Assembly (NCBI GenBank): GCA_028284945.1
Contig: JANQQJ010000040.1
Location: forward strand, 79,270-143,269
Direction of reading: 5' to 3'
From: Alphaproteobacteria bacterium
Lineage (GTDB): Bacteria; Pseudomonadota; Alphaproteobacteria; SMXS01
Length of the DNA: 64,000 nucleotides
The notes under the pieces are model-generated. The model saw only the letters and a program-made list of their open reading frames with translations, searched no databases and was not told the DNA's origin. Of the stretch, positions 17,110 to 26,676 are shown one piece after another. Position numbers and translations under genes: made by a program. The stretch's first letter is position 1. The number at the start of each line of letters is the position of its first letter.

Positions 17110-18356
17110 GCGGTTACAGCCTCAACTTCCTCATCGGCGCCGGCAGAAAAGAACCGCCTGACCGCCCGTGCGGCCTGGCGAATCCGTTGTTCATTTTCGA
17201 CCAGCGCAATGCGGACATAGCCCTCGCCATACTCACCGAAGCCAATCCCTGGCGCAACGGCAACCCCGGCTTCGCGTAGCAAGAGCTTGGCAAAACCATT
17301 GGAGCCCAGATGCGCATACTCTTCAGGCACCGGCACCCAGGCGAACATGGTCGCCTCGGGGCTGGGGATATCCCAACCGGCCTGGGCAAAACTTTGCACC
17401 AGAACGTCGCGGCGGCATTTGTAGATGCTCCGCGCTTCGGCGACGCAGTCTTGTGGACCATTGAGCGCTGCCGCAGCGGCAACCTGAATGGGCGTGAACG
17501 CGCCATAATCCAGATAGGACTTGATCCGCCCAAGCGCTGCGATCAATCGCGGATTGCCTGCCGCAAAACCGATCCGCCATCCCGGCATGGAATAGGTTTT
17601 GGACATCGACGTGAACTCAACCGCGACATCCTTTGCGCCGGGCACTTCCAGGATCGATGGTGGCGGGTTGTCGTTGAAGTAGATCTCAGAATAGGCGAGG
17701 TCCGAGAGCACATAGAGCTCGTGCTTGCGGCAGAAGCTGACGACTTCCCGGTAGAAATCCAGGTCCACGACCTTGGCCGTCGGATTGGACGGAAAGTTCA
17801 GCACCACCGCCATCGGCGCGGGCACGCTGTGCCGCATGGCGTTATCCAGCGCCCGCATGAAGGAGTCGGTAAAGTCTTCTTCCATCGGTGACGGCAGATG
17901 CCGGATGGTCGCATCGGCGATGATGAAACCGAATTGATGGATCGGATAGCTGGGGTTGGGTACCAGAATCACGTCGCCCGGCGCGCTGATGGCTGAGGCC
18001 AGATTGGCCAGCCCTTCCTTCGAACCTAGCGTCACGATGACTTCGTTTTCTGAGTCCAGATCGACGCCAAAGCGCCGCCCGTAATAGCCAGCCAGCGCCC
18101 GCCGCAATCCAGGGATGCCGCGCGAGACCGAATACCGATGCGTCCGCGGATTGCGCACGGTTTCGATCAGCTTGTCGACAATATGCTGCGGCGTCGGAAG
18201 ATCAGGGTTACCCATACCGAAATCGATAATGTCTTCACCCGCTGCGCGCGCGGCGGCCTTCATCGCATTGACTTCTGCGAAGACATAAGGCGGCAGGCGC
18301 TTGATGCGGTGAAACTCGGTTTGCATGGGTCTGGCTTTCTGTGGCTGATGGGTCAT
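17106..18356 (-). CDS. PLP-dependent aminotransferase (AlaC / LL-diaminopimelate aminotransferase-like)
   Basis: A fold-type I aminotransferase of about 416 residues. DFGMGNPDLPTP near the N-terminus and the PLP-lysine motif SMSKTYSMPGWRIGFAAG are clear; NFPSNPTAKVVDLDFY binds the cofactor. Orthologues upstream of hom in alphaproteobacteria are annotated as glutamate-pyruvate or LL-diaminopimelate aminotransferases; both fit a lysine/threonine-branch operon. Two starts are possible, ATG 18356 and ATG 18326 (MQTEFHRIKRLPPYVF), neither with a strong ribosome site. It is translationally coupled to hom. Confidence 0.9.
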   Translation of the reverse strand: MTHQPQKARPMQTEFHRIKRLPPYVFAEVNAMKAAARAAGEDIIDFGMGNPDLPTPQHIVDKLIETVRNPRTHRYSVSRGIPGLRRALAGYYGRRFGVDLDSENEVIVTLGSKEGLANLASAISAPGDVILVPNPSYPIHQFGFIIADATIRHLPSPMEEDFTDSFMRALDNAMRHSVPAPMAVVLNFPSNPTAKVVDLDFYREVVSFCRKHELYVLSDLAYSEIYFNDNPPPSILEVPGAKDVAVEFTSMSKTYSMPGWRIGFAAGNPRLIAALGRIKSYLDYGAFTPIQVAAAAALNGPQDCVAEARSIYKCRRDVLVQSFAQAGWDIPSPEATMFAWVPVPEEYAHLGSNGFAKLLLREAGVAVAPGIGFGEYGEGYVRIALVENEQRIRQAARAVRRFFSAGADEEVEAVTA

Positions 18357-18499
18357 CTAATAGCAGGGGCTCGGTAGGAGTCCAATTGCTGAATGGTCCG
18401 ACCCTCTAACCACGGAATGCGGCGATTTAGCGGTCGCATTGCATCAAACTGTCATTTCGTTACGTTAGGTCCAAGCGGACGATGAATGGAGAGTCGCGG

Positions 18500-20281
18500 A
18501 TGGGCAAAAAAGAAACAGAGAATCCGACAGACGGTGCATCGATTGCCGCTGATCTCGCGCAGGTCTCTGCGCAGTATCAGATGCTGATGGCCGATTACAT
18601 GACCCGCCATCCGCAGACCCGTGAGTTCCCCGACACGGATCCATTCAACACCTCCGATGCATGGGCCGCGCTAGCACAGGCCTGGATGGCCAATCCCATG
18701 CAGATTCTGGAAGCCCAGCTTGATCTTTTCCGTGGGCTGACCCAACTCTGGCAGAACATGGCTATGCAGGCGATGGGGCAGACCGCGCCGCCCGTCATAG
18801 AGCCGGAACAGGGTGACAGGCGCTTTTCCCACGAGGACTGGGACGAAAACCAGATTTTCAGTTTTATCAAGCAGTCCTACCTGCTGACATCGCGCTGGTT
18901 TCTCAATGCGGTCAAAGACACCGAAGGACTAGACCGGGAGACACGGATCAAACTGGAATTCTTCTCCAAACAGTTTGTCGATGCGCTGTCGCCGACCAAC
19001 TTCGTCATGACCAATCCGGAAGTGCTGCAAAAGACATTCGAGTCAGGCGGCGAAAACCTGCTGCGCGGTCTGAAGAACGTCCTGAATGACCTGGAAAAAG
19101 GTGACGGCGAACTCAAAATCTCCATGACCGACCCGGACGCGTTCGAGGTCGGACAGAATATCGCAACGACCCCGGGCAAGGTGATCTATCAAAACGATAT
19201 TCTGCAGCTCATCCAATACGAGCCGACCACGGAAAAGGTCTTCAAGCGGCCGCTTCTGATCATGCCGCCTTGGATCAACAAGTTCTATATCCTCGACCTG
19301 CAGCCGAAAAACTCGTTCGTCAAATGGGCGCTGGACAAGGGCTATACCGTTTTCGTGGTCTCATGGGTCAATCCGGATGAGCGCCTCGCGGAGAAGACGT
19401 TCGAAGACTATATGTTCGAGGGCCCGCTCGATGCGCTCGATGCCATTGAGGCGGCAACCGGCGAAAAATCGGTCAACGTGATCGGCTATTGCATCGGCGG
19501 CACGCTGCTGGCCTCTACCCTTGCCTATATGGCGGCGAAGGGCGACAAGCGCTTCAACGCGGTAACCTTCTTCACAGCCCAGGTCGATTTCTCCGAGGCA
19601 GGCGACCTAAAAGTCTTCATCGACGACGAACAAATTGAGTCGATGGAAGAGGAAATGGCCGAGAAAGGTTACCTGGACGCGAAGTCGATGCAGCAAACCT
19701 TCAATATGCTGCGGTCAAATGATCTGATCTGGTCGTTCGTCGTGAACAACTACCTGCTGGGCAAAGAACCCGTTCCGTTCGACCTGCTTTACTGGAATTC
19801 CGATTCCACCCGCATGCCCCGCGCCCTGCACAGCTTTTACCTGCGCAAATTCTACAATGAGAACAAACTGATAGAACCGGGCGGGATCACACTTGGCGGC
19901 GTGCCTCTTGATCTGAGCCTGATTGAAAACCCTGTCTATCTGCAGGCCGGGCGCGAGGATCACATTGCCCCTTATCAGTCTGTTTTTAAAGCCGTTCACC
20001 ACTTTTCGGGCCCCACCCGGTTCATGCTGGCCGGCTCAGGACATATTGCCGGTGTGATCAATCACCCCGACGCCAAAAAGTACAATTTTTCGATCAATCC
20101 AGAGAACCCAACAAACCTGGATGAGTGGATCACAGGCGCGAAAACCACACCCGGATCATGGTGGCCCGACTGGCATAAATGGCTGTCCAAAAAGTCCGGA
20201 AAAAAGGTTCCGGCACGGCACCCGGGAGACGGCAAACTTACCCCTATCGAGAACGCCCCGGGCAGCTACGTCAAAGCCTAA
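18500..20281 (+). CDS. phaC: class I poly(3-hydroxyalkanoate) synthase
   Basis: PhaC polymerises 3-hydroxyacyl-CoA into storage polyester on granule surfaces. The 593-residue length and N-terminal domain (FLTSRWFLNAV-type, with ETRIKLEFFSKQFVDALSPT) mark class I. The catalytic Cys lies in the lipase-like box VIGYCIGGTLLA, the Asp in AGREDHIAPYQS and the His in GSGHIAGVINHP. GGAGAG sits six bases before ATG 18500, so I prefer it to ATG 18482. No phaA, phaB or phasin gene is adjacent. Confidence 0.96.
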   Translation: MGKKETENPTDGASIAADLAQVSAQYQMLMADYMTRHPQTREFPDTDPFNTSDAWAALAQAWMANPMQILEAQLDLFRGLTQLWQNMAMQAMGQTAPPVIEPEQGDRRFSHEDWDENQIFSFIKQSYLLTSRWFLNAVKDTEGLDRETRIKLEFFSKQFVDALSPTNFVMTNPEVLQKTFESGGENLLRGLKNVLNDLEKGDGELKISMTDPDAFEVGQNIATTPGKVIYQNDILQLIQYEPTTEKVFKRPLLIMPPWINKFYILDLQPKNSFVKWALDKGYTVFVVSWVNPDERLAEKTFEDYMFEGPLDALDAIEAATGEKSVNVIGYCIGGTLLASTLAYMAAKGDKRFNAVTFFTAQVDFSEAGDLKVFIDDEQIESMEEEMAEKGYLDAKSMQQTFNMLRSNDLIWSFVVNNYLLGKEPVPFDLLYWNSDSTRMPRALHSFYLRKFYNENKLIEPGGITLGGVPLDLSLIENPVYLQAGREDHIAPYQSVFKAVHHFSGPTRFMLAGSGHIAGVINHPDAKKYNFSINPENPTNLDEWITGAKTTPGSWWPDWHKWLSKKSGKKVPARHPGDGKLTPIENAPGSYVKA

Positions 20282-20379
20282 CCCCCTAGAATATCAATCA
20301 ATTTTGAAATGGTGCCCCCGCGGGCCGTTCGCGGTACTATAACCTTCAGGACCGTCAGTCCGGAGGTTTGAAACCGCAT

Positions 20380-21117
20380 ATGAACCTGAAAAAAATCATA
20401 TCATGGCTTTGCGTTGCCGCGGGGTTGTTCTTGTTGGTCATGGCCGTGGTCCTGTCCGGCGACCGGATCAACCTGTTGATCAGCGGCACCACCACTCAGG
20501 GCCTGGTTGCTTCAAATAACATCGTGTTGGGCGCTGACCGGGGATGCAGCGCCAGCGCCTGCAGCCATCCTTTTGTCGAGTTCCAATCGCAGGATGGCCG
20601 GCGCCTAAATTTCCTCAGCCGGTTCGGCGCGGCCGAATCGCAATACGCGCCCGGTGAACGGGTTGAGGTCATTTATACAAATGGCGGTGCGACACTGGCC
20701 GAGATTAATGATTTTGGCCGCCTCTGGACCAGTTTGCTGGTGACGGCTGGACTGGGGATTTTGCTGATTGCAACCGGCTTTTTCTACGGGCGTAGCAAAC
20801 CTCCGCGCCCGGCCGGCGCGCCGGTCCGCGTCAAGAGCAATCCCTGGCTCAAGCAGAACGGCTATCCGATTCAAGCCGTCGTGCAATCCGTCGCGCGAAC
20901 AATGGTACGCGGCGACAACCCACGCCCGGGATGGCAGATCGTTACCAAAGGAACCGCACCGCGGGGCCCCAAAACCCTGGTTTATCGAACCGAACCGCTT
21001 GATTTCGATCCGTCCGGTAAGGTTTCTGCGGGCGATACGTTGACGGTTCTGGTCGATCCGGACAATCCGGACGATTACTGGATCGACACGGAGAATCTCC
21101 GCGAAGCTGCCACCTAA
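20380..21117 (+). CDS. DUF3592 family membrane protein
   Basis: A 245-residue protein with two membrane segments, IISWLCVAAGLFLLVMAVVL near the start and LLVTAGLGILLIATGFFYG near residue 120. The external loop has CSASACSHPFVEFQSQDG and ERVEVIYTNGG, the DUF3592 beta-barrel-like repeat; a second such domain follows the second membrane segment (DTLTVLVDPDNPDDYWID). Function unknown. GGAGGT at 20362-20367 excludes the TTG at 20368, leaving ATG 20380. Its 3' end overlaps the convergent carbonic anhydrase gene by four bases. Confidence 0.8.
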   Translation: MNLKKIISWLCVAAGLFLLVMAVVLSGDRINLLISGTTTQGLVASNNIVLGADRGCSASACSHPFVEFQSQDGRRLNFLSRFGAAESQYAPGERVEVIYTNGGATLAEINDFGRLWTSLLVTAGLGILLIATGFFYGRSKPPRPAGAPVRVKSNPWLKQNGYPIQAVVQSVARTMVRGDNPRPGWQIVTKGTAPRGPKTLVYRTEPLDFDPSGKVSAGDTLTVLVDPDNPDDYWIDTENLREAAT

Positions 21118-21647
21118 GCGTCCCTGTACTCCCGGCAGCGCTGAATGTAGCCCTCGGTCAAGTGCCGGTTATGAGCGATCTCGGCATCACTTAAGTCACG
21201 CATATATTTGGCCGGTCGGCCGCCCCACAGCTGGCCAGCAGGAACCCGTTTTCCAGGTGTCACGAGGGATCCCGCAGCAATCATCGCGCCAGGCTCCACG
21301 ACTACATCGTCCATCACCGTGCTGCCCATGCCGATCAGGCATCCTTCCTGCAGCGTGCAGGCATGCAGCAGCACCATATGGCCGACCAGAACCATATCTC
21401 CGATGATCGTCGGACTGCCGCCATCAGTAACATGAATGACCGAACCGTCCTGTACGTTCGACCCCGCTCCAATCCGAATGTAATTCACGTCACCACGAAC
21501 AACACAGTTGAACCAGATGCTGGACTCCGCGCCGATCTCGACATCGCCGATCACCCGGGCGCCATCGGCAATGAACGCGCTCGCATCGACCTTGGGCGTA
21601 ACGCCCTTATAGGGAATCAGCTGCCTTGTGCCCTTGCTATTGGACAT
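21114..21647 (-). CDS. gamma-carbonic anhydrase family protein
   Basis: A left-handed beta-helix protein of 177 residues, trimeric in relatives, which coordinates Zn or Fe between subunits. Hexapeptide repeats run from ADGARVIGDVEIG to PGAMIAAGSLVTPG. The metal-ligand histidines are visible in SVIHVTDGG and GHMVLLHACTL. Members include active carbonic anhydrases and inactive paralogues (YrdA, PaaY-like). The ATG overlaps the argC stop by one base, so the two genes are coupled. Confidence 0.9.
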   Translation of the reverse strand: MSNSKGTRQLIPYKGVTPKVDASAFIADGARVIGDVEIGAESSIWFNCVVRGDVNYIRIGAGSNVQDGSVIHVTDGGSPTIIGDMVLVGHMVLLHACTLQEGCLIGMGSTVMDDVVVEPGAMIAAGSLVTPGKRVPAGQLWGGRPAKYMRDLSDAEIAHNRHLTEGYIQRCREYRDA

Positions 21648-22774
21648 CAGGGGAACAACGGCAATTGCTCAAGGCCGGTGGTTTCCGGCAGGCCAAACAT
21701 CAGGTTCATATTCTGGATCGCCTGTCCCGAGGAGCCCTTGACCAGATTATCGATGGCAGACACGACAACGGCACGGTCACCGCGCCGGTCAGCCGCGACC
21801 CCAATGAAACAGTAATTCGACCCGACAACATGGCGGGTGGACGGCACCTCGCCAAAGTTCAGCACCTGAACGAACGGCTCATCAGCAAAGCGGGTGACCA
21901 GCACATCATGTAACGACTGGGCGTCAGCACCTTCGTTGAGATCGACATAGATGGTCGATAATTCACCTCTGTTCATGGGCAACAAATGCGGGGTGAAGGT
22001 CACGTTAACATCGTTACCTGCCGCAGCGGACAGCTCCTGATCGATTTCCGGACCATGCCGGTGTTTTCCGACGCCATAAGCATGCGTCCCGGTCGAGACC
22101 TCGGTATAGAGATTGGCCTCTTTGAGCGACCGACCCGCTCCCGTCACACCGGATTTGGCATCGATGATGACGCTGTCATTGTCGATCAGCCCTGACGCCA
22201 CCAGCGGAATCAGCGCCAGCAATGCACCAGTGGGATAGCAACCGGGGCACGCGACCAGATCGGCACTCCGAATATCCTCGCGGTAAAACTCGGTCAGGCC
22301 ATAGACAGCAATTTTCTGAAGGTCGGGCGCTAGGTGCTCGTGACCATACCATTGAGCGTAGGTGTCCACATTCCGCAGCCGGAAGTCCGCCGACACGTCG
22401 ATCACCTTCACCGCCCCGGGGATCTCGGCGACATAATCTTCGATGTCATGTTCGCCCAGCAGATCATCGACCAGCGTATGGCCGGTCTTGTGGAACAGCC
22501 CCCGCACAACTTCCTGCGTGGTGCCATGTGGCAGGCAGCAGAACACCACATCAACCTCAAGCCCTGCCCACTCCACTTCGTCGATTGACATCAGGTTCGG
22601 TAGATCGAGCGTTACCAGATGTGGGAAGACGGCACCCAACGGCTCGCCAGCACGGCGATCCGCCGTCATCACAACGATCTCAACATTGGGATGCCGGGCA
22701 AGCAGCCGGATGGCGTCCGCCCCCGTATAACCGCTGGCGCCCAGTATGGCCGCCCTGATGGTTCTGGTACTCAT
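21647..22774 (-). CDS. argC: N-acetyl-gamma-glutamyl-phosphate reductase
   Basis: ArgC catalyses the third step of arginine biosynthesis, NADPH-dependent reduction of N-acetylglutamyl phosphate. The Rossmann start IRAAILGASGYTGADAIRLL and the catalytic cysteine in LVACPGCYPTGALLALIPL are diagnostic, as is KSGVTGAGRSLKEANLY. AAGGAAAAG precedes ATG 22774; the frame upstream of it does not resemble the family. No other arg gene is nearby; the coupled partner is a gamma-carbonic anhydrase-like protein. Confidence 0.95.
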   Translation of the reverse strand: MSTRTIRAAILGASGYTGADAIRLLARHPNVEIVVMTADRRAGEPLGAVFPHLVTLDLPNLMSIDEVEWAGLEVDVVFCCLPHGTTQEVVRGLFHKTGHTLVDDLLGEHDIEDYVAEIPGAVKVIDVSADFRLRNVDTYAQWYGHEHLAPDLQKIAVYGLTEFYREDIRSADLVACPGCYPTGALLALIPLVASGLIDNDSVIIDAKSGVTGAGRSLKEANLYTEVSTGTHAYGVGKHRHGPEIDQELSAAAGNDVNVTFTPHLLPMNRGELSTIYVDLNEGADAQSLHDVLVTRFADEPFVQVLNFGEVPSTRHVVGSNYCFIGVAADRRGDRAVVVSAIDNLVKGSSGQAIQNMNLMFGLPETTGLEQLPLFP

Positions 22775-22908
22775 TGTCTTTTCCTTACCGTCACTTGGCG
22801 CGAAACCTAGGCTTCGCGGCTTCTTCAATCAAGCAGGCCGGCAACCGAATCGAAAAAGCTGCCTTTCCACCTTATATTCTAGGCCATGCCTAACCTGGAA
22901 CGCCGATC

Positions 22909-23223
22909 ATGAACCGACTGTGCACGACCCTATTGCTTGTTCTCTATGCCTCCTCCGCGACAGCCCAGATCGCCGATCGTACCGGGCTGCTTGAGGAAGC
23001 GCAGGCGTTTGGCACGCTGATCGGCCAGGCTGCCCAATGCGATGTCCCGCCAGAGGCTATCCAGGCCTATGTCAGCGAGGCGCTGCCAACCCGATTGCCC
23101 GCGACCGGCGACGCAGCCTTCGACGAGCAAATGAACCAGGCCTTCGAGCAGGCGATGCGCGGTGCAGCAGTGCCAGAGGCCGGCTGCGACCAGGTGGTCG
23201 CGGCCGTTACGCCTGATAGCTAG
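22909..23223 (+). CDS. small secreted hypothetical protein
   Basis: A 104-residue protein with a clear Sec signal (MNRLCTTLLLVLYASSATAQ, cleavage after ATA) and a mature part of about 84 residues with two Cys (AAQCDVPP and AGCDQVV) that could form a disulphide. I do not recognise a family. It is divergent from argC and its last 17 bases overlap the convergent MATE gene. Confidence 0.65.
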   Translation: MNRLCTTLLLVLYASSATAQIADRTGLLEEAQAFGTLIGQAAQCDVPPEAIQAYVSEALPTRLPATGDAAFDEQMNQAFEQAMRGAAVPEAGCDQVVAAVTPDS

Positions 23224-24610
23224 GTCGTCGCCGGTCCCGCGCCGCCAGATAGGCAAACCGCGCGCTTAGCAAGCCGACGGACACGACGCTGGCCAGGATG
23301 AAAGATTCGAATAGTCCGCTGGTTCCATGACCCAGCGGAAACGCGAAGTACCACGCCAGCGGCACCATCAAACCAAGATAAGAAACGGTGTGTGATGCAG
23401 TCGGGAACCATTTGTCATGGCGGCCGCGCAAGGCGTTGGCCAATACGGTTTGCGCCCCGTCCAGGATCAGCGCGAACCCACCCAGGAAATAGAGCGGTTT
23501 GGCCGCCGCGATCACCGCCGGATCATCGGTAAAAATCCCGCCGATAAGGCCTGGCGCAAACAACAGCAGGAGCGCGGCAGGGATCTGAATGGTGACATTG
23601 AGGCCAAGCCCGGTCCATCCAGCCAGCGCCATATCCCTCGTGTCACGCCTGCCATAGGCATCACCGACCTGAACGCCTGTGGCACTGGCGATACCGGCCG
23701 CTGCCATGAAGAAGAACCCGAACACAGCAAACACGATGTTGGTTGATGCGATGGCCAGGGCGCCCAACCAGCCCGCCAGTATGAACAGGGCGGTGAACGC
23801 GCCGTGCTCAATCCCGAAACTCAGCGCAGCTGCATAGCCCAGACGCCGCTGTTCGGCCCAGCTGGCGAAGGTCCCTTTTGGCTTCAGCCGGGTCCCGTAC
23901 GTGGCGTGGTCGCGCATATAGAGCACATAGAGCACGATACTTGCGGTCAGCACGAAGCGGACGGTCGTGGTTGCCCAGGCAGACCCTTCCGCGCCCATGG
24001 CTGGAAACCCTAGATTGCCATAGATCAGCATCCAGTTAACGAAGACGTTCAGAATGTTCGCGCCAACCATCAGAACGACGCCCGGCAATGTCCTTTTGAT
24101 GCCTTCCAGGAAGTACATGGAGGAGATGTAGACAATGCCCATCGGCATGCCGTAGCCATAGATCTGCGTCACCCGTCCGGCGCCTTCGGCAATCGGTGCC
24201 TCAATCTGGACGGCCAGCAAAACCTCCTCGCCGAAATAGCAGAACAGCGAGAGCACACAGCCCAGCGCAAAGGCATAAGGCATCGAACGCCGCCATGCCG
24301 CGCCCGCTTTGGTCAAGTTGCCCTCACCATAAGCGTTGGCTGACATGATCAACGTGCCCAGCATCATGCCCATGGCAGGCACAAAGAGGATGCCGACGAC
24401 GGTGCCGGCCATGCTCTGATAGGCCAGTTCGGCAGTATCGAACCGCCCGACCATGGCCGTGTCGACCAGCTGCATCGTCATCCAGCCAACGCGTGCGATA
24501 ACGATCGGCACCGCAAGCTGGAACAGCACGGTGACCTGCCGGCGAATCTGCTCTGTTCTTGCCCTTTCTCCCGGCGAAATAGAGCCGGCGGCGCTAAAAT
24601 CTTTCATCAT
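23207..24610 (-). CDS. MATE family multidrug efflux transporter
   Basis: A 467-residue antiporter of the NorM-like MATE family, exporting cationic drugs against Na+ or H+. Twelve membrane segments can be traced in two bundles. VDTAMVGRFDTAELAYQSMA in the first bundle and FFFMAAAGIASATGVQVGDAYGRR near residue 300 are family signatures. It starts with tandem ATG codons at 24610 and 24607. No regulator is adjacent. Confidence 0.92.
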   Translation of the reverse strand: MMKDFSAAGSISPGERARTEQIRRQVTVLFQLAVPIVIARVGWMTMQLVDTAMVGRFDTAELAYQSMAGTVVGILFVPAMGMMLGTLIMSANAYGEGNLTKAGAAWRRSMPYAFALGCVLSLFCYFGEEVLLAVQIEAPIAEGAGRVTQIYGYGMPMGIVYISSMYFLEGIKRTLPGVVLMVGANILNVFVNWMLIYGNLGFPAMGAEGSAWATTTVRFVLTASIVLYVLYMRDHATYGTRLKPKGTFASWAEQRRLGYAAALSFGIEHGAFTALFILAGWLGALAIASTNIVFAVFGFFFMAAAGIASATGVQVGDAYGRRDTRDMALAGWTGLGLNVTIQIPAALLLLFAPGLIGGIFTDDPAVIAAAKPLYFLGGFALILDGAQTVLANALRGRHDKWFPTASHTVSYLGLMVPLAWYFAFPLGHGTSGLFESFILASVVSVGLLSARFAYLAARDRRRPSYQA

Positions 24611-24668
24611 CGTGGCCGTCAGGCCGTCCGCAAGTCAGCGATCCTCAATTGCGGCGGCCCCAACGCTC

Positions 24669-25436
24669 CTAAGCTAAGTTCTTCTGCAATACCGGCAGAA
24701 TGTCCAAAATCTGTTTCCGGTCCCAAAGGCACATTTCCTTGGCCTGCTGCGACCCTTCTCCATCGCGAATCCGATACCGGACATCCTGGGGAAACGAAAA
24801 CGGTGGCGAGAAAAGATCAAATCGTCGCCACATGCCCGACTCGATATCCGAATTCTCAAACTCCCGGTCTTTCAGGTGTGTCGTCGTGAGCACATAGCGG
24901 ATGTTCGACCTGCAGAAGTTCTCCATGGCCGCCAGAATGTCGCGATACGACAGGTGAAACAGGCAGTCGCGGCAGATCCAAAGGTCGGCGTCGGGAAACG
25001 GATCCTTCGTTATGTCGAATTGCTGAAACCGCACATGGTCGCCAGCGAATTCCGCGTTGTTTTTGTCGACCAGCGCTCCCACGATGTCACCTCCGATATA
25101 GGTAAACGCATTGTCGCGGCACACCAGCTTCATCCAGTTAAAGTCGCCGCACGGTGCATCAAAGACCGACTCAACTGAAAACTGTTCCATCATGGTCGGC
25201 AGTTCCGACCTCAGATTCTCGGTCGTCTCGAGGGTTGAGCCGGGTCCGCTTAGACTTTCATCGCTGCCCCAATAGTTTTTCTCCTGAATGGTCGAAAACC
25301 GTCCTTCAAGCGAAGATTCACTGAGAATTTTGTTACGCGTCATCAACAGCTGCACCCTGTCCGCGGCCCTGCGCGCCGCGCCAACAAAACCATGCCGTTG
25401 TATGGCAGCAAGCGTTCGTGTTGTGAGTCCGGCCAT
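24669..25436 (-). CDS. SAM-dependent methyltransferase-like protein
   Basis: A 255-residue protein with a class I methyltransferase core: motif I is SVFDAPCGDFNWM, followed by YIGGDIVGALVDKNN, an acidic segment PFPDADLWICRDCLFHLS in the motif IV position, and RYVLTTTHLKD. The first 80 residues are helical. ATG 25436 is preferred because AGGACC precedes it, although the frame is open to 25514. Similar proteins occur in glycan and secondary-metabolite clusters; there is no such context here. Confidence 0.8.
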   Translation of the reverse strand: MAGLTTRTLAAIQRHGFVGAARRAADRVQLLMTRNKILSESSLEGRFSTIQEKNYWGSDESLSGPGSTLETTENLRSELPTMMEQFSVESVFDAPCGDFNWMKLVCRDNAFTYIGGDIVGALVDKNNAEFAGDHVRFQQFDITKDPFPDADLWICRDCLFHLSYRDILAAMENFCRSNIRYVLTTTHLKDREFENSDIESGMWRRFDLFSPPFSFPQDVRYRIRDGEGSQQAKEMCLWDRKQILDILPVLQKNLA

Positions 25437-25526
25437 TATTCTGGTCCTGTCCTTTAACGGGGCTGAATGGGTCACTGTGTGGGCTTGAAGAGAGTAACCT
25501 GGAAACAAACACACCTGTCTGAGGTT

Positions 25527-25557
25527 AAAAAAAGGGGCCGCGGTTTCCCGCAGCCCC
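25527..25557 (-). terminator. rho-independent terminator of the rplM-rpsI operon
   Basis: On the minus strand a 10-bp stem (GGGGCTGCGG with CCGCGGCCCC, one G-U pair) closed by GAAA is followed by seven T, 29 bases past the rpsI stop. Confidence 0.88.
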
Positions 25558-25585
25558 CGGAAATTCCGATGTTTTCTTAGCGCGT

Positions 25586-26062
25586 TTAACGCTTTGAGAA
25601 CTGGAAGCTGCGACGTGCTTTCGCACGGCCATATTTCTTACGCTCTACCACACGCGAGTCACGGGTCAGGAAGCCTTTTTCCTTCAGCGGCTTGCGCAGG
25701 GCCGGCTCAAAGAGGGTCAGAGCCTTGGAAATGCCATGTCGGACGGCACCAGCCTGACCGGACAACCCACCGCCCTTGACCGTACACCAGACATCGTACT
25801 GATCGCGGCGCTCTGCAACTTCGAACGGCTGGCGCAGGATCATCCGAAGAACCGGACGGGCGAAATACACGTCCTGATCGCGGCCATTGACGATGACCCG
25901 GCCCGATCCCGGTTTAATCCAGACACGTGCCACGGCGTTCTTCCGCTTGCCGGTCGCATAGGAGCGGCCTTGCGCGTCAATCTGAGGCTCCGGCATTGGC
26001 GCCGCGGTCTCGGCAGTCGCCGCACCCAGGTCGCTCAAATCTGTAATGACATCATCAGCCAT
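25586..26062 (-). CDS. rpsI: 30S ribosomal protein S9
   Basis: S9 binds the 3' domain of 16S rRNA and its C-terminal tail reaches the P-site tRNA. The core starts at [20 protein letters not shown] and ends in [18 protein letters not shown], a conserved terminus. An acidic Ala/Pro-rich extension of about 30 residues precedes the core, common in alphaproteobacteria. It lies three bases after rplM in the conserved rplM-rpsI operon. Confidence 0.98.
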   Translation of the reverse strand: MADDVITDLSDLGAATAETAAPMPEPQIDAQGRSYATGKRKNAVARVWIKPGSGRVIVNGRDQDVYFARPVLRMILRQPFEVAERRDQYDVWCTVKGGGLSGQAGAVRHGISKALTLFEPALRKPLKEKGFLTRDSRVVERKKYGRAKARRSFQFSKR

Positions 26063-26065
26063 GAT

Positions 26066-26530
26066 CTAGAGGCCCTTCTTGTTCTTGCTGTTACGCGACC
26101 CGAAATCGAGAACCTCAGGCGACTGCGCTTCATGCGGATGATCAGGGCCGGCATAGACACGAAGTTTCTTAAACTGTGCCCGGCCAAGCGGTCCCCGCGG
26201 GATCATCCGTTCAACGGCCTTCATCACAACCCGCTCGGGATGCGCGCCGTCCAGAATCTGTCCGGCGGTCCGCTGCTTGATGCCGCCGGGATAGCCGGTG
26301 TGCCAGTAATAGGTCTTGTCGGCCCGCTTGTTACCGGTCAGCGCAACCTTGTCGGCATTGATGATGACGACATGATCGCCACAGTCGATATGCGGCGTGT
26401 ACATCGGCTTACGCTTGCCGCGCAGAAGCATGGCGACTTCAGATGCCAAACGGCCCAGTACAAGGCCTTCAGCGTCGATCAGATGCCATTTGCGCTCCAC
26501 CTCAGAGGGTTTCGCGGAATAGGTTTTCAT
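26066..26530 (-). CDS. rplM: 50S ribosomal protein L13
   Basis: L13 is an early assembly protein of the large subunit. The 154 residues contain [37 protein letters not shown] and [20 protein letters not shown], all family signatures. It is the first gene of the rplM-rpsI operon and has a promoter-like sequence about 60 bases upstream. Confidence 0.98.
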   Translation of the reverse strand: MKTYSAKPSEVERKWHLIDAEGLVLGRLASEVAMLLRGKRKPMYTPHIDCGDHVVIINADKVALTGNKRADKTYYWHTGYPGGIKQRTAGQILDGAHPERVVMKAVERMIPRGPLGRAQFKKLRVYAGPDHPHEAQSPEVLDFGSRNSKNKKGL

Positions 26531-26586
26531 AGCTCGGATCCTGAACCTGTTGGGAGCGCTCGCGCCCCACTGAAATCAAGGCGCGC

Positions 26587-26614
26587 AGTATGATTATCCT
26601 GAGCGCCAAGTCAA
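26587..26614 (-). promoter_or_regulatory. putative sigma-70 promoter of rplM-rpsI
   Basis: On the minus strand TTGACT (26614-26609) and CATACT (26592-26587) are separated by 16 bases and stand 57 bases upstream of the rplM start, in a locally AT-rich stretch. Confidence 0.4.
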
Positions 26615-26676
26615 TATCTGATAGTTACTAAATTCTTCGTAAAAACAACGACTTAAATTTGAGGTATTATAGTACC

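Noticed and set aside
22222..22758. 178-codon plus-strand frame
   Set aside because: It is antisense to argC and rich in Arg and Pro, as expected for a shadow frame in GC-rich DNA.
25736..26593. 285-codon plus-strand frame
   Set aside because: It is antisense to rpsI and rplM, both certain; the translation has no domain and low complexity typical of shadow frames.
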